A DNA stretch of 64,000 bases from Actinomadura latina NBRC 106108 (lineage in GTDB: Bacteria; Actinomycetota; Actinomycetes; Streptosporangiales; Streptosporangiaceae): the NCBI RefSeq assembly GCF_001552195.1, contig NZ_BCQS01000016.1, positions 17,563-81,562 on the forward strand, written 5' to 3'. Made by a program: the position numbers and the translations under genes. Every line of letters starts with the position of its first letter. Within the stretch, counting starts at the first letter, position 1. Positions 23,618-30,783 of the stretch are shown piece after piece. The notes below the pieces were generated by a model. The model saw nothing but the letters and a program-made list of their open reading frames with translations. It had not been told where the DNA came from and ran no database searches.

Positions 23618-24678
23618 GCCTCGTCGTCGTGGGGACGCCCGGCGACCGGCGTCCGGCCCTCTTCGCGGCGGCGTGCCGGGCCGCCGGGCTGCCCGAGCCG
23701 CGGCTCCTCGCCTGGGCGGACGTGCTGCGCGGCGCCCCGCTCGGTCTCGCGGCGGGCGACGTGCTGCGCATCGACTCGCCCGGTGAGGACCGCGAGGCCG
23801 ACGCGCTGCTGCGCGGTCCCGGCGAACCGGCCCGGGTGGGCGGCGGCGCGCGCTGGCACCGGACGTTCACGGCGGCGCTGCGGCGGCTGTCCGAGGCGGC
23901 GTCGGCGGCGGGGGCCCGCGTTCTCGGCGACGTCGAGGAGATCGCGGTCATGTTCGACAAGCGGCTGGCGCACGCGCGCCTGCTCGCCGCCGGCGTCCCG
24001 GTCCCGGCCGCTTTGCCGGACATCGACGGCTATGCGACGCTCCGGTCCCGGATGGACGAGGCGGGGGAGCGGCGGGTGTTCGTCAAGCCGGCGCACGGCT
24101 CGTCCGCCTCCGGGGTCGTCGCGCTGCAGACCGCGCCGGGCCGGGTCCGCGCCGTGACCTCGGCCTTCATGGCGGAGGGCCGGCTGGTCAACTCGCTGCG
24201 CGTGCGCTCCTACGAGACCGGGGACGAGGTCGCGGCGCTGATCGGCCTGCTCGCCCCGGACGGCCTGCACGTGGAACGGTGGCTGCCCAAGGCGACGCTC
24301 GGCGGCCGCGTGTTCGACCTGCGGGTCGTCGTCATCGGCGGCGAACCCACGCACGCCGTCGTCCGGACGAGCCGGACACCGATGACCAACCTGCATCTGG
24401 GCGGGACCAGAGGAGACCTGGGGGCCGTGCAGCGCGCGCTTGGCGATGAACGCTGGCAACGTGCGCTCGACGTGTGTGCGCGGGCCGCCGCCTGTTTCCC
24501 TGGCAGTCCGATGGTCGGCGTCGACCTGCTGGTGGGGGCCGGCCTGCAACGGTTCGCGGTGTGCGAGGTGAACGCGTTCGGTGACCTGCTTCCTGGACTG
24601 ACCGGTCTGCCGGGCAGCCCCGCCGAAGGGCTCGACACCTATGCCGCACAGGTTGGATTGCTCGAATGCACGACATGA
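23614..24678 (+). CDS. STM4014 family ATP-grasp protein
   Basis: A 354-aa protein with an ATP-grasp fold near the RimK/tubulin-ligase branch. The ATP lysine is Lys158 in VFVKPAHGSSASGVVAL. A second nucleotide segment holds RVFDLRVVVIGGEPTHAVVRTSR with TNLHLGG. The metal ligands are probably Asp304 (MVGVDLL), Glu319 and Asn321 (CEVNAFG). Such enzymes join a carboxylate to an amine or thiol at the cost of ATP. In this operon the acceptor is unknown. ATGA overlap with the mini STM4015 gene. Confidence 0.85.
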   Translation: MSLVVVGTPGDRRPALFAAACRAAGLPEPRLLAWADVLRGAPLGLAAGDVLRIDSPGEDREADALLRGPGEPARVGGGARWHRTFTAALRRLSEAASAAGARVLGDVEEIAVMFDKRLAHARLLAAGVPVPAALPDIDGYATLRSRMDEAGERRVFVKPAHGSSASGVVALQTAPGRVRAVTSAFMAEGRLVNSLRVRSYETGDEVAALIGLLAPDGLHVERWLPKATLGGRVFDLRVVVIGGEPTHAVVRTSRTPMTNLHLGGTRGDLGAVQRALGDERWQRALDVCARAAACFPGSPMVGVDLLVGAGLQRFAVCEVNAFGDLLPGLTGLPGSPAEGLDTYAAQVGLLECTT

Positions 24679-25466
24679 ACCAAATCATCGGCAGCCACGA
24701 CGTGCTGCTGGTGACCCTCGACACGCTGCGCTATGACGTGGCCGCCGAACTGGCCGCGTCCGGTGAGACACCCACTTTGAGCGGACTGCTCCCAGGTGGC
24801 CGCTGGGAGCGCCGCCACGCACCGGGCAGCTTCACCTATGCCGCGCACGCCGCCATGCTGGCCGGATTCATGCCGACGCCCGCGTCCCCTGGGCCGCACC
24901 CGCGCCTGTTCGCGGGTGCGTTCCCCGGAAGCGAGACGACCTCGTCCCGTACATGGACGTTCGACGCCGCCGACCTGCCGTCCGGGCTCGCAGCCGCCGG
25001 GTACCACACCGTCTGCGTGGGCGGCGTGGGGTTCTTCAACAAGCTGACGCCGCTCGGGTCGGCGCTGCCGTCGCTGTTCGCCGAGAGCCACTGGGAACGC
25101 GGGTTCGGCGTGACCGACCCGGAGGCGCTGCCCAACCAGATCGGCCGCGTCGCTGAGATCATGGAACGGCTGCCTGCCGACCGGCGCCTGTTCCTGCTGT
25201 TGAACGTCGCGTCCTTGCACCAGCCCAACTGGTTCTACCTGCCCGATGCCGCGAAGGCGGGCGGGGACACGCGTGCCGGCCACGCCGCCGCCCTCCGCCA
25301 TGTCGACGCCCACATCGGCCGGCTGTTCGCGCTGATGCGCCGCCCGTGCTTCGTCATCGTCTGCTCCGACCACGGGACGGCCTACGGCGAGGACGGCCAC
25401 ACAGGGCACCGCATCGGCCACGACGTCGTCTGGACCGTTCCGTACGGGGAGTTCGTTCTAACGTGA
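24666..25466 (+). CDS. STM4013/SEN3800 family hydrolase (alkaline phosphatase fold)
   Basis: A 266-aa metal-dependent hydrolase of the alkaline-phosphatase/sulfatase superfamily. First metal ligand Asp19 is in LLVTLDTLRYDVA. The nucleophile region is HAPGSFTYAAHAAMLAG, with Thr57 or Ser55 where sulfatases carry Cys, so a phosphoester or phosphonate substrate is more likely than a sulfate. CSDHGTAYGEDGHTGHRIGH supplies Asp235, His236 and further His ligands. There is no signal peptide, so it is cytoplasmic. It overlaps STM4014 by 13 nt and STM4012 by 4 nt. Confidence 0.85.
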   Translation: MHDMNQIIGSHDVLLVTLDTLRYDVAAELAASGETPTLSGLLPGGRWERRHAPGSFTYAAHAAMLAGFMPTPASPGPHPRLFAGAFPGSETTSSRTWTFDAADLPSGLAAAGYHTVCVGGVGFFNKLTPLGSALPSLFAESHWERGFGVTDPEALPNQIGRVAEIMERLPADRRLFLLLNVASLHQPNWFYLPDAAKAGGDTRAGHAAALRHVDAHIGRLFALMRRPCFVIVCSDHGTAYGEDGHTGHRIGHDVVWTVPYGEFVLT

Positions 25467-26743
25467 AGCCATACCAGGGGTACGTGTACGCGTACCCGCA
25501 CAAAACCGCCTACCGGCCCTTGGCCCCTCCGCCCCTGCTGCGGGACGTGTGGGCGGGGGAACCGCTCGATTCGCTCTTCCTCTACCTCCACATCCCCTTC
25601 TGCGAGATGCGGTGCGGTTTCTGCAACCTCTTCACCCGCACCGGCGCGCCCGAAGAACTGACCGGCGCCTACCTGGACGCGCTCGACCGGCAGGCGGCCG
25701 CCGCCCTGGACGCCCTGGACGCTCCCGTCCTCGCCACGGCGGCCTTCGGCGGCGGCACCCCGACCTACCTCACCGCACCCGAACTGGAACGCCTCTGCGA
25801 CATCGCCGGACGATTCCCGGGCTTCGGCTCGGTTCCGCTCGGCGTCGAGACGTCCCCGGCGACCGCCACCACCGACCGGCTGACCGTCCTCGCCGACCGC
25901 GGAACCACCCGCATCTCCATCGGCGTGCAGAGCTTCCTGGACGAAGAGGCTCGTGCGGCCGTCCGACCCCAGAGACGCGCTGAGGTGGAGGCCGCGCTGG
26001 ACCGCATCCGGGCTGTGGGCTTCCCGACCCTCAACATCGACCTCATCTACGGCATCGACGGCCAGACGTCCGCGACATGGACGCACTCCCTGGACGCCGC
26101 CCTTGCGTGGCGTCCAGAGGAGATCTACCTGTACCCCCTCTACGTCCGGCCGCTGACCGGTCTCGGGAGGCGCGCCCAAGACTGGGACGACCAGAGACTC
26201 ACCCTCTATGGCATCGGCCGTGACCACCTTCTGGCCGAAGGCTACGAGCAGGTGTCGATGCGGATGTTCCGCCTCCCCGACGGCGCCGCCCATGGGACGG
26301 AGTACTGCTGCCAGACCGACGGCATGGTCGGCCTGGGCTGCGGAGCCCGTTCCTATACCTCCCGCCTGCACTACTCGTTCGAGTACGCGGTCGGTCCGCG
26401 CCACGTGCGCTCCATCATCGATTCCTACGTGAGCGAAACCGACTTCACGACCGCCCGAGTGGGCTTCGCCCTGGACAACGACGAACAACGCCGCCGGTAC
26501 CTCCTCCAGTCACTTCTCCAAGCGACCGGTCTCGACCGGGACACGTACCGCGCGCGCTTCGGCATCGACCCACTGGACGACTTCACCGCCGACCTCAAGC
26601 CATTGGGCGACCGGGGCTGGCTGGAGACGTCCGGCGCCACCCTGAGGCTCACGCCCGAAGGGCTCGCCTACTCCGACGCCATCGGCCCCGCACTCTTTTC
26701 GTCCCACGTCCAGTCCCTCATGGACTCCTACGAGGCGCGCTGA
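25463..26743 (+). CDS. STM4012 family radical SAM protein (HemN-like)
   Basis: A 426-aa radical SAM enzyme. The [4Fe-4S] motif CEMRCGFC gives Cys47, Cys51 and Cys54, and the SAM loop is FGGGTPTYLT. The HemN-type blocks RISIGVQSFLDEEARAAVRPQRR, NIDLIYGIDGQT and YPLYVRP follow. A C-terminal HemN-like winged region ends the protein. It resembles oxygen-independent coproporphyrinogen oxidase in sequence but belongs to a distinct family with no heme gene nearby. GTG 25463 overlaps the STM4013 stop as GTGA. Confidence 0.9.
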   Translation: MKPYQGYVYAYPHKTAYRPLAPPPLLRDVWAGEPLDSLFLYLHIPFCEMRCGFCNLFTRTGAPEELTGAYLDALDRQAAAALDALDAPVLATAAFGGGTPTYLTAPELERLCDIAGRFPGFGSVPLGVETSPATATTDRLTVLADRGTTRISIGVQSFLDEEARAAVRPQRRAEVEAALDRIRAVGFPTLNIDLIYGIDGQTSATWTHSLDAALAWRPEEIYLYPLYVRPLTGLGRRAQDWDDQRLTLYGIGRDHLLAEGYEQVSMRMFRLPDGAAHGTEYCCQTDGMVGLGCGARSYTSRLHYSFEYAVGPRHVRSIIDSYVSETDFTTARVGFALDNDEQRRRYLLQSLLQATGLDRDTYRARFGIDPLDDFTADLKPLGDRGWLETSGATLRLTPEGLAYSDAIGPALFSSHVQSLMDSYEAR

Positions 26744-27633
26744 TGGATCACCTCACGATCCTCTACCGGGGCCCCCTGGCGAGCTGCGACTACGACTGCT
26801 CGTACTGCCCCTTCGCCAAGCGCCGCGACACGACGGCCCAACTCCGCGCCGACCGCGCCGCCCTCGAACGCTTCACGGCATGGGCCGCCGCCTGCGAGCA
26901 CCCGATCTCCGTACTCTTCACACCATGGGGCGAGGGCCTGGTGCGCTCCTGGTACAGGCAGGCCCTCACCACACTGAGCCACCTCCCGCACGTCGAACGG
27001 GCAGCGATCCAGACGAACCTCAGCCACCGCGTCTCCTGGACGGCCGGCGCCGACCTGACCCGGCTCGCACTGTGGGCGACCTACCACCCCGACCAGGTCC
27101 CCTACGATCGCTTCGTGGGCAAATGCCGCGACCTGGCCGCCCGCGGCGTCCGCTTCAGCGTCGGGATCGTCGGGCAGCCCGATCACCTCGACGCCGCCCG
27201 CCGCCTCCGCGCCGACCTGCCCACCGGCACGTACCTGTGGGTCAACGCCGCCGAGGGACGCGTCTACGACGACGCGGAGGCCGCCTCCTGGACCGAGATC
27301 GACCCGCTCTTCCCGCTCAGCCGCCGCCCCCACGCCAGCCGCGGCCTTCCCTGCCGAACCGGCGAGACGGTCGTCTCCGTGGACGGCGACGGCACGGTCC
27401 GCCGCTGCCACTTCGTCCCGTCCGTCCTGGGCAACCTCTACGACGGCACGTTCCGCGACGCCCTGGCCCCGCGTCCCTGTCCCCTCGACACGTGCGACTG
27501 CCACATCGGCTACGTCCACCTGGAGCCCTTGGCCCTTTACGACACCTTCGCCGGCGGCGTCCTGGAACGAATCCCGACCCTCTCCGCCCTGGGCGCAGGC
27601 CGCGGCACCGTGAGGGCGGACGTCCCTTGGTGA
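26743..27633 (+). CDS. STM4011 family radical SAM protein with C-terminal Cys cluster
   Basis: A 296-aa radical SAM enzyme. The canonical motif CDYDCSYC gives Cys15, Cys19 and Cys22. The C-terminal part has Cys204 (GLPCRTGE), Cys222 (VRRCHFV), Cys246, Cys251 and Cys253 (CPLDTCDCHIGYVH), a SPASM/Twitch-like set that could hold a second iron-sulfur cluster. Such clusters are typical of peptide-modifying radical SAM enzymes. It is the last gene of the operon; ATG 26743 overlaps the STM4012 stop by one base. Confidence 0.9.
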   Translation: MDHLTILYRGPLASCDYDCSYCPFAKRRDTTAQLRADRAALERFTAWAAACEHPISVLFTPWGEGLVRSWYRQALTTLSHLPHVERAAIQTNLSHRVSWTAGADLTRLALWATYHPDQVPYDRFVGKCRDLAARGVRFSVGIVGQPDHLDAARRLRADLPTGTYLWVNAAEGRVYDDAEAASWTEIDPLFPLSRRPHASRGLPCRTGETVVSVDGDGTVRRCHFVPSVLGNLYDGTFRDALAPRPCPLDTCDCHIGYVHLEPLALYDTFAGGVLERIPTLSALGAGRGTVRADVPW

Positions 27634-27669
27634 CCGGGGAAGTGCGGCCAAGGGACGCCCGCGGGCTTC

Positions 27670-28821
27670 TCAGGTCTGCTTCTCGGGTTGGTAGTCGGCC
27701 TCGTCCACACCGAACGTCCAGGCGACGCCCGCGCGCGCTGTGCGGGTGCCGGGTGGGACGCGCAGATAGTAGGTGCGGTACGCCCCGTCCGGTTCGGGCG
27801 TGGAATTGACCACCTCGACCATGACCACGGGTTCGTCGCCGGGCAGGTCGATCGACCACAGGACGCCCGTCTCGTCCCGGTGCAGAGGACGCGCGCCCGT
27901 CTCGGCCAGGTAGCGGTCGTATCCGAAGATCTCCAGCATGACCCGGCGCAGTTCGGCGTTCTCCTCGGACGAGATGCGGTCCGCTGTCAGGCCGGTCAGC
28001 GAGGAGACGAAATCGGGCGGGATCGGCATGCCGCGCCAGGCGTGCAGCGCGAACCCGTCCGGATAGGCGAGGGCGGGACCGTCGCCGCGGTGCAGCCGTC
28101 CGGGCTCGTCGCGGTGCAGCTCGCTCGGACGTTCCGAAAGGATCACCAGCCGCTCGTAGGGCCACCACCAGCCGGCCGAGCGGGCGACCTCGGCGAGGCC
28201 TGCGAGCGGGCCGTCCAGCCGTCCGAGCGACTCGAACAGCGCCAGCCACGGCGCGTCGTGCTGGCCCAGGACGGCGTCGAGTGCGGCGGCCCGCAGCAGG
28301 GACGCGGCTCGCTCCCGCTCCGGAGCCGGGAGCGGGTTCCCGGCCGGGAGCGCACGGGCATGGGCCTGTTCCCCGATGGCGTTACGGACCCGGGTGACCA
28401 GCGACTGGACCTGGTTCCAGAGCAGGCCCCCGGTGTCGGCCCACGTGCGCGGCCACTGCTCCGGCCCCTGTTCGGAGCAGGCCGCCGCACGTTCCGCCTC
28501 CCAGGGACGGGTCCGCACGTCCGCGAGGACGCTCCCGCCCGCGGCGCCCTCACCCAGGTCGGCATGGGCTTGCTTGAGCAGGTCGTCCAGCCCCGCCGCC
28601 CGCAGGGCCTCGCCGTGACCCGCCAGCACGGCCGCCACGGCGGCCCCACGCGCGGGGGAGGGCACCCACAGGTACCGTTCGGGGGCGTGCAGACCGGCGG
28701 CGGCGTAAGCCGCGGCCACGCCCGCCTCGGCCCGGCCGCGGTCGGCGGGGCCGGTGCCGAACGCCGCCGACTGCCAGTCGCCGACCACGTAGTGGGTCTC
28801 GCGTACCGTTCCGGTGAGCAT
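27670..28821 (-). CDS. DUF6745-like protein
   Basis: A 383-aa protein. A poorly conserved N-terminal half has a Trp-rich stretch (ARSAGWWWPYERLVILSERPSEL). A conserved C-terminal unit follows: HRDEPGRLHRGDGPALAYPDG, FALHAWRGMPIPPDF, GYDRYLAETGARPLHRDETG. These match the DUF6745 pattern as I know it. It has no signal peptide or membrane segment and no enzyme motif. It is 10 nt downstream of the 108-aa gene on the same strand and converges on the STM4011 operon. Function unknown. Confidence 0.75.
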   Translation of the reverse strand: MLTGTVRETHYVVGDWQSAAFGTGPADRGRAEAGVAAAYAAAGLHAPERYLWVPSPARGAAVAAVLAGHGEALRAAGLDDLLKQAHADLGEGAAGGSVLADVRTRPWEAERAAACSEQGPEQWPRTWADTGGLLWNQVQSLVTRVRNAIGEQAHARALPAGNPLPAPERERAASLLRAAALDAVLGQHDAPWLALFESLGRLDGPLAGLAEVARSAGWWWPYERLVILSERPSELHRDEPGRLHRGDGPALAYPDGFALHAWRGMPIPPDFVSSLTGLTADRISSEENAELRRVMLEIFGYDRYLAETGARPLHRDETGVLWSIDLPGDEPVVMVEVVNSTPEPDGAYRTYYLRVPPGTRTARAGVAWTFGVDEADYQPEKQT

Positions 28822-28831
28822 CCCGGCCCCT

Positions 28832-29158
28832 TCAGTCGGCCACGACGCGGACCGCGCCGGGCACGTACTCGCGCTGGCGGACCACCCGGTACCACCCCTT
28901 GGGCAGCGTGATCGCCGCGTGCTCCTCGTGGACCAGCCGCCCGCCGGACGGCAGGTGCAGATGGTCCGGGGCGAGCGGATCGGGGACGCGCAGCAGCGAG
29001 CCGGGCGCCGACAGCGCGTGCGCGTGCCCGGTGGCCTCGCCGAGCGCCAGCACCATGCGGCCGCGGCCGTCGCGCGGGGCGGGCGGCAGGTCGCGGACGG
29101 CCTTCGGGACCGCCTCCTCGGGCACGGGCAGGATCAGGATGTCTCCCTGTCGGTACAT
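28832..29158 (-). CDS. small conserved protein of the YRQGD type
   Basis: A 108-aa protein starting MYRQGDILILPVPEEAVPKA. It continues with LGEATGHAHALS, RLVHEEHAAITLPKGWYRVVRQREY and RVVAD. This pattern is widely conserved in bacteria next to DUF6745-type genes, but I know of no assigned function; HxH and EEHA could bind a metal. Minus-strand TACGTT (29165-29170) plus 6 nt leads to ATG 29158, so it is probably leaderless. Four copies of a 16-bp repeat begin about 13 bp further upstream. Confidence 0.75.
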   Translation of the reverse strand: MYRQGDILILPVPEEAVPKAVRDLPPAPRDGRGRMVLALGEATGHAHALSAPGSLLRVPDPLAPDHLHLPSGGRLVHEEHAAITLPKGWYRVVRQREYVPGAVRVVAD

Positions 29159-29164
29159 GCGGCG

Positions 29165-29170
29165 AACGTA
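29165..29170 (-). promoter_or_regulatory. -10 box of the 108-aa gene
   Basis: TACGTT on the minus strand, followed by CGCCGC and ATG 29158. The expected -35 position (29188-29194) falls inside the first copy of the 16-bp tandem repeat. Confidence 0.5.
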
Positions 29171-29182
29171 GCGTCCGCCACC

Positions 29183-29256
29183 GACAGAACGCGGGCCCGA
29201 CAGAACGCGGGCCCGACAGAACGCGGGCCCGACAGAACGCGGGCCCGAGAGAACGC
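29183..29256. repeat. 16-bp tandem repeat, four perfect copies plus a partial copy
   Basis: GACAGAACGCGGGCCC occurs at 29183-29198, 29199-29214, 29215-29230 and 29231-29246. A degenerate fifth piece (GAGAGAACGC) follows at 29247-29256. The unit contains the palindrome GGGCCC. It lies between the start of the 108-aa gene and the stop of the exporter gene (29262), over the -35 and upstream region of the former. Confidence 0.95.
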
Positions 29257-29261
29257 CGACG

Positions 29262-30632
29262 TCAGAAGCCGCGGGTGCGGCGGGCCGCCGGGCGGGCCCA
29301 CCGCCCGGACGCGCCGAGGCCGACGTGCTGGAACGCGCGCACGAACTCGCCGCCGAGGTTCACCCCGGCGGCCAGCGCGAACGCCACGGATATCGCCCCG
29401 ATGAGACTCAGCACGCCCGTGTTCGGTGAGCCGGTGTTGAGCTCGACCATGCCTCGGTAGAGGGCCGTGCCGGGCAGGAGCGGGCCGATGGCCGGGACCA
29501 CGTACGGCATCACGGGTTGCCGGTGCCTGCGGGCCAGCCAGTTCGCTCCCACCCCGACGAAAGTGGCCGCGACCGCAGCCGCCAGCACGGGCGGAACGTT
29601 CCACCCGCGCACGAGGACGTACAGCACCCAGATCAGTGCTCCGCCCAGCGCGGCCGCCGCCAGGACGTCCCTGGGCGCGGCGAGGGAGATCGCGAACGTG
29701 ACGGAGATGGCGGCCGCGGCGACGACCGCGACCGGTCTCAGCTCCGCCGCCGGCGTGGGCAGGTGCTTGACGTCGATCGCCACGCCCATGCTGACCGCGA
29801 CGTAGACGACCGCGCCGAGCCCCGCGACGATCGCCGCGATCATGAAGAAGACCTCCAGCACCCGGGCCCCGGCGCTCACCAGGTCGCCGGTGATGCCGTC
29901 CTGGATGCTGGCGACGAGCGGACGTCCCGGCAGCAGCGCCAGGATCGCCCCGGTGACGACCGTGGACGCGTGCCCGGGGTTGCCCATGGCCACCACCAGG
30001 GCCGCGGCGGCGGCGCCGATCGCGGCGGCGACCGTCAGCTGGAAGAACTCCGCGATGCCGCGCCGCGCCAGCGCGGCGGCGGTGCGGTCGCCGAGCAGCG
30101 TGGCGATGAACGCGGTGGCCGCCACGAGCGGACCGCCGCCGGACAGGACACTGCCCGACGCGGCGATGAGCCCCAGCGACACGACCATGAGCCAGGCCGG
30201 ATACGGGGCCCGGCCTGCCTTGATCCCCCTGAGCTGCTTGTGGGCCTCGTCCAGCTCCAGCATGCCGATGGTCGCGTCCTGGACGAGCTGGTGCAGCGCG
30301 GTGAGCCGCCAGTAGGCCGGGGTACGGCGCCTGATGGCCCGCGTCCCCGTCATGGGCGCCGCGCCCTTGCCGGGGTGGGCCGAAACCAGGAGGCTCGTCA
30401 GGGTGACCTGTACCTCGCAGCGGGGAAGCTCGTAGGCCACCGCCAGGCTGAGCATCGCCTCGTTGACGCGCTCGGTGGTCTCGCCACTGGCCAGCAGCAG
30501 TTCGCCCACGCGGAGCACGAGGTCGACCGCCCGCGGGTCGACGATCTCGCTGGGTTCCTCTTCGGGCGGTTCCGGGGGAGACCCGTCCATCAGGACCTGC
30601 CATGTCCGCCGCAAGCGTTCGGCCGCGCGCAT
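29262..30632 (-). CDS. threonine/serine exporter family protein (ThrE-like)
   Basis: A 456-aa membrane protein with both halves of the ThrE family fused. A cytoplasmic N-terminal domain (residues 35-140, LRVGELLLASGETTERVNEAMLSL) leads to five helices. A second five-helix set ends at about residue 430. Key segments are GNPGHASTVVTGAILALLPGRPLVASIQD and MPYVVPAIGPLLPGTALYRGM. The family exports threonine and serine by proton motive force. ATG 30632 follows GGGGGA by 2-3 nt and is preferred over the long upstream frame. It diverges from recQ. Confidence 0.88.
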   Translation of the reverse strand: MRAAERLRRTWQVLMDGSPPEPPEEEPSEIVDPRAVDLVLRVGELLLASGETTERVNEAMLSLAVAYELPRCEVQVTLTSLLVSAHPGKGAAPMTGTRAIRRRTPAYWRLTALHQLVQDATIGMLELDEAHKQLRGIKAGRAPYPAWLMVVSLGLIAASGSVLSGGGPLVAATAFIATLLGDRTAAALARRGIAEFFQLTVAAAIGAAAAALVVAMGNPGHASTVVTGAILALLPGRPLVASIQDGITGDLVSAGARVLEVFFMIAAIVAGLGAVVYVAVSMGVAIDVKHLPTPAAELRPVAVVAAAAISVTFAISLAAPRDVLAAAALGGALIWVLYVLVRGWNVPPVLAAAVAATFVGVGANWLARRHRQPVMPYVVPAIGPLLPGTALYRGMVELNTGSPNTGVLSLIGAISVAFALAAGVNLGGEFVRAFQHVGLGASGRWARPAARRTRGF

Positions 30633-30783
30633 TCCCCCGCTCGTGCCCCTTCCCCGCCTTGTCGCCGATCTTGACTGGCAGGCTACCCGCGGCCTCCGCG
30701 GTCCAACTCCGCGGCTCCCTCCGCCTTTTCCACAGAACGCGGTTCTGGTGCGGTGCCTTCGCCGGCGCTGGTACCAAGGACGC

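Noticed and set aside
25463..26743. hemN (coproporphyrinogen oxidase) as the name for the STM4012 gene
   Set aside because: HemN-like core, but operon context and family features match STM4012, and no heme gene is near.
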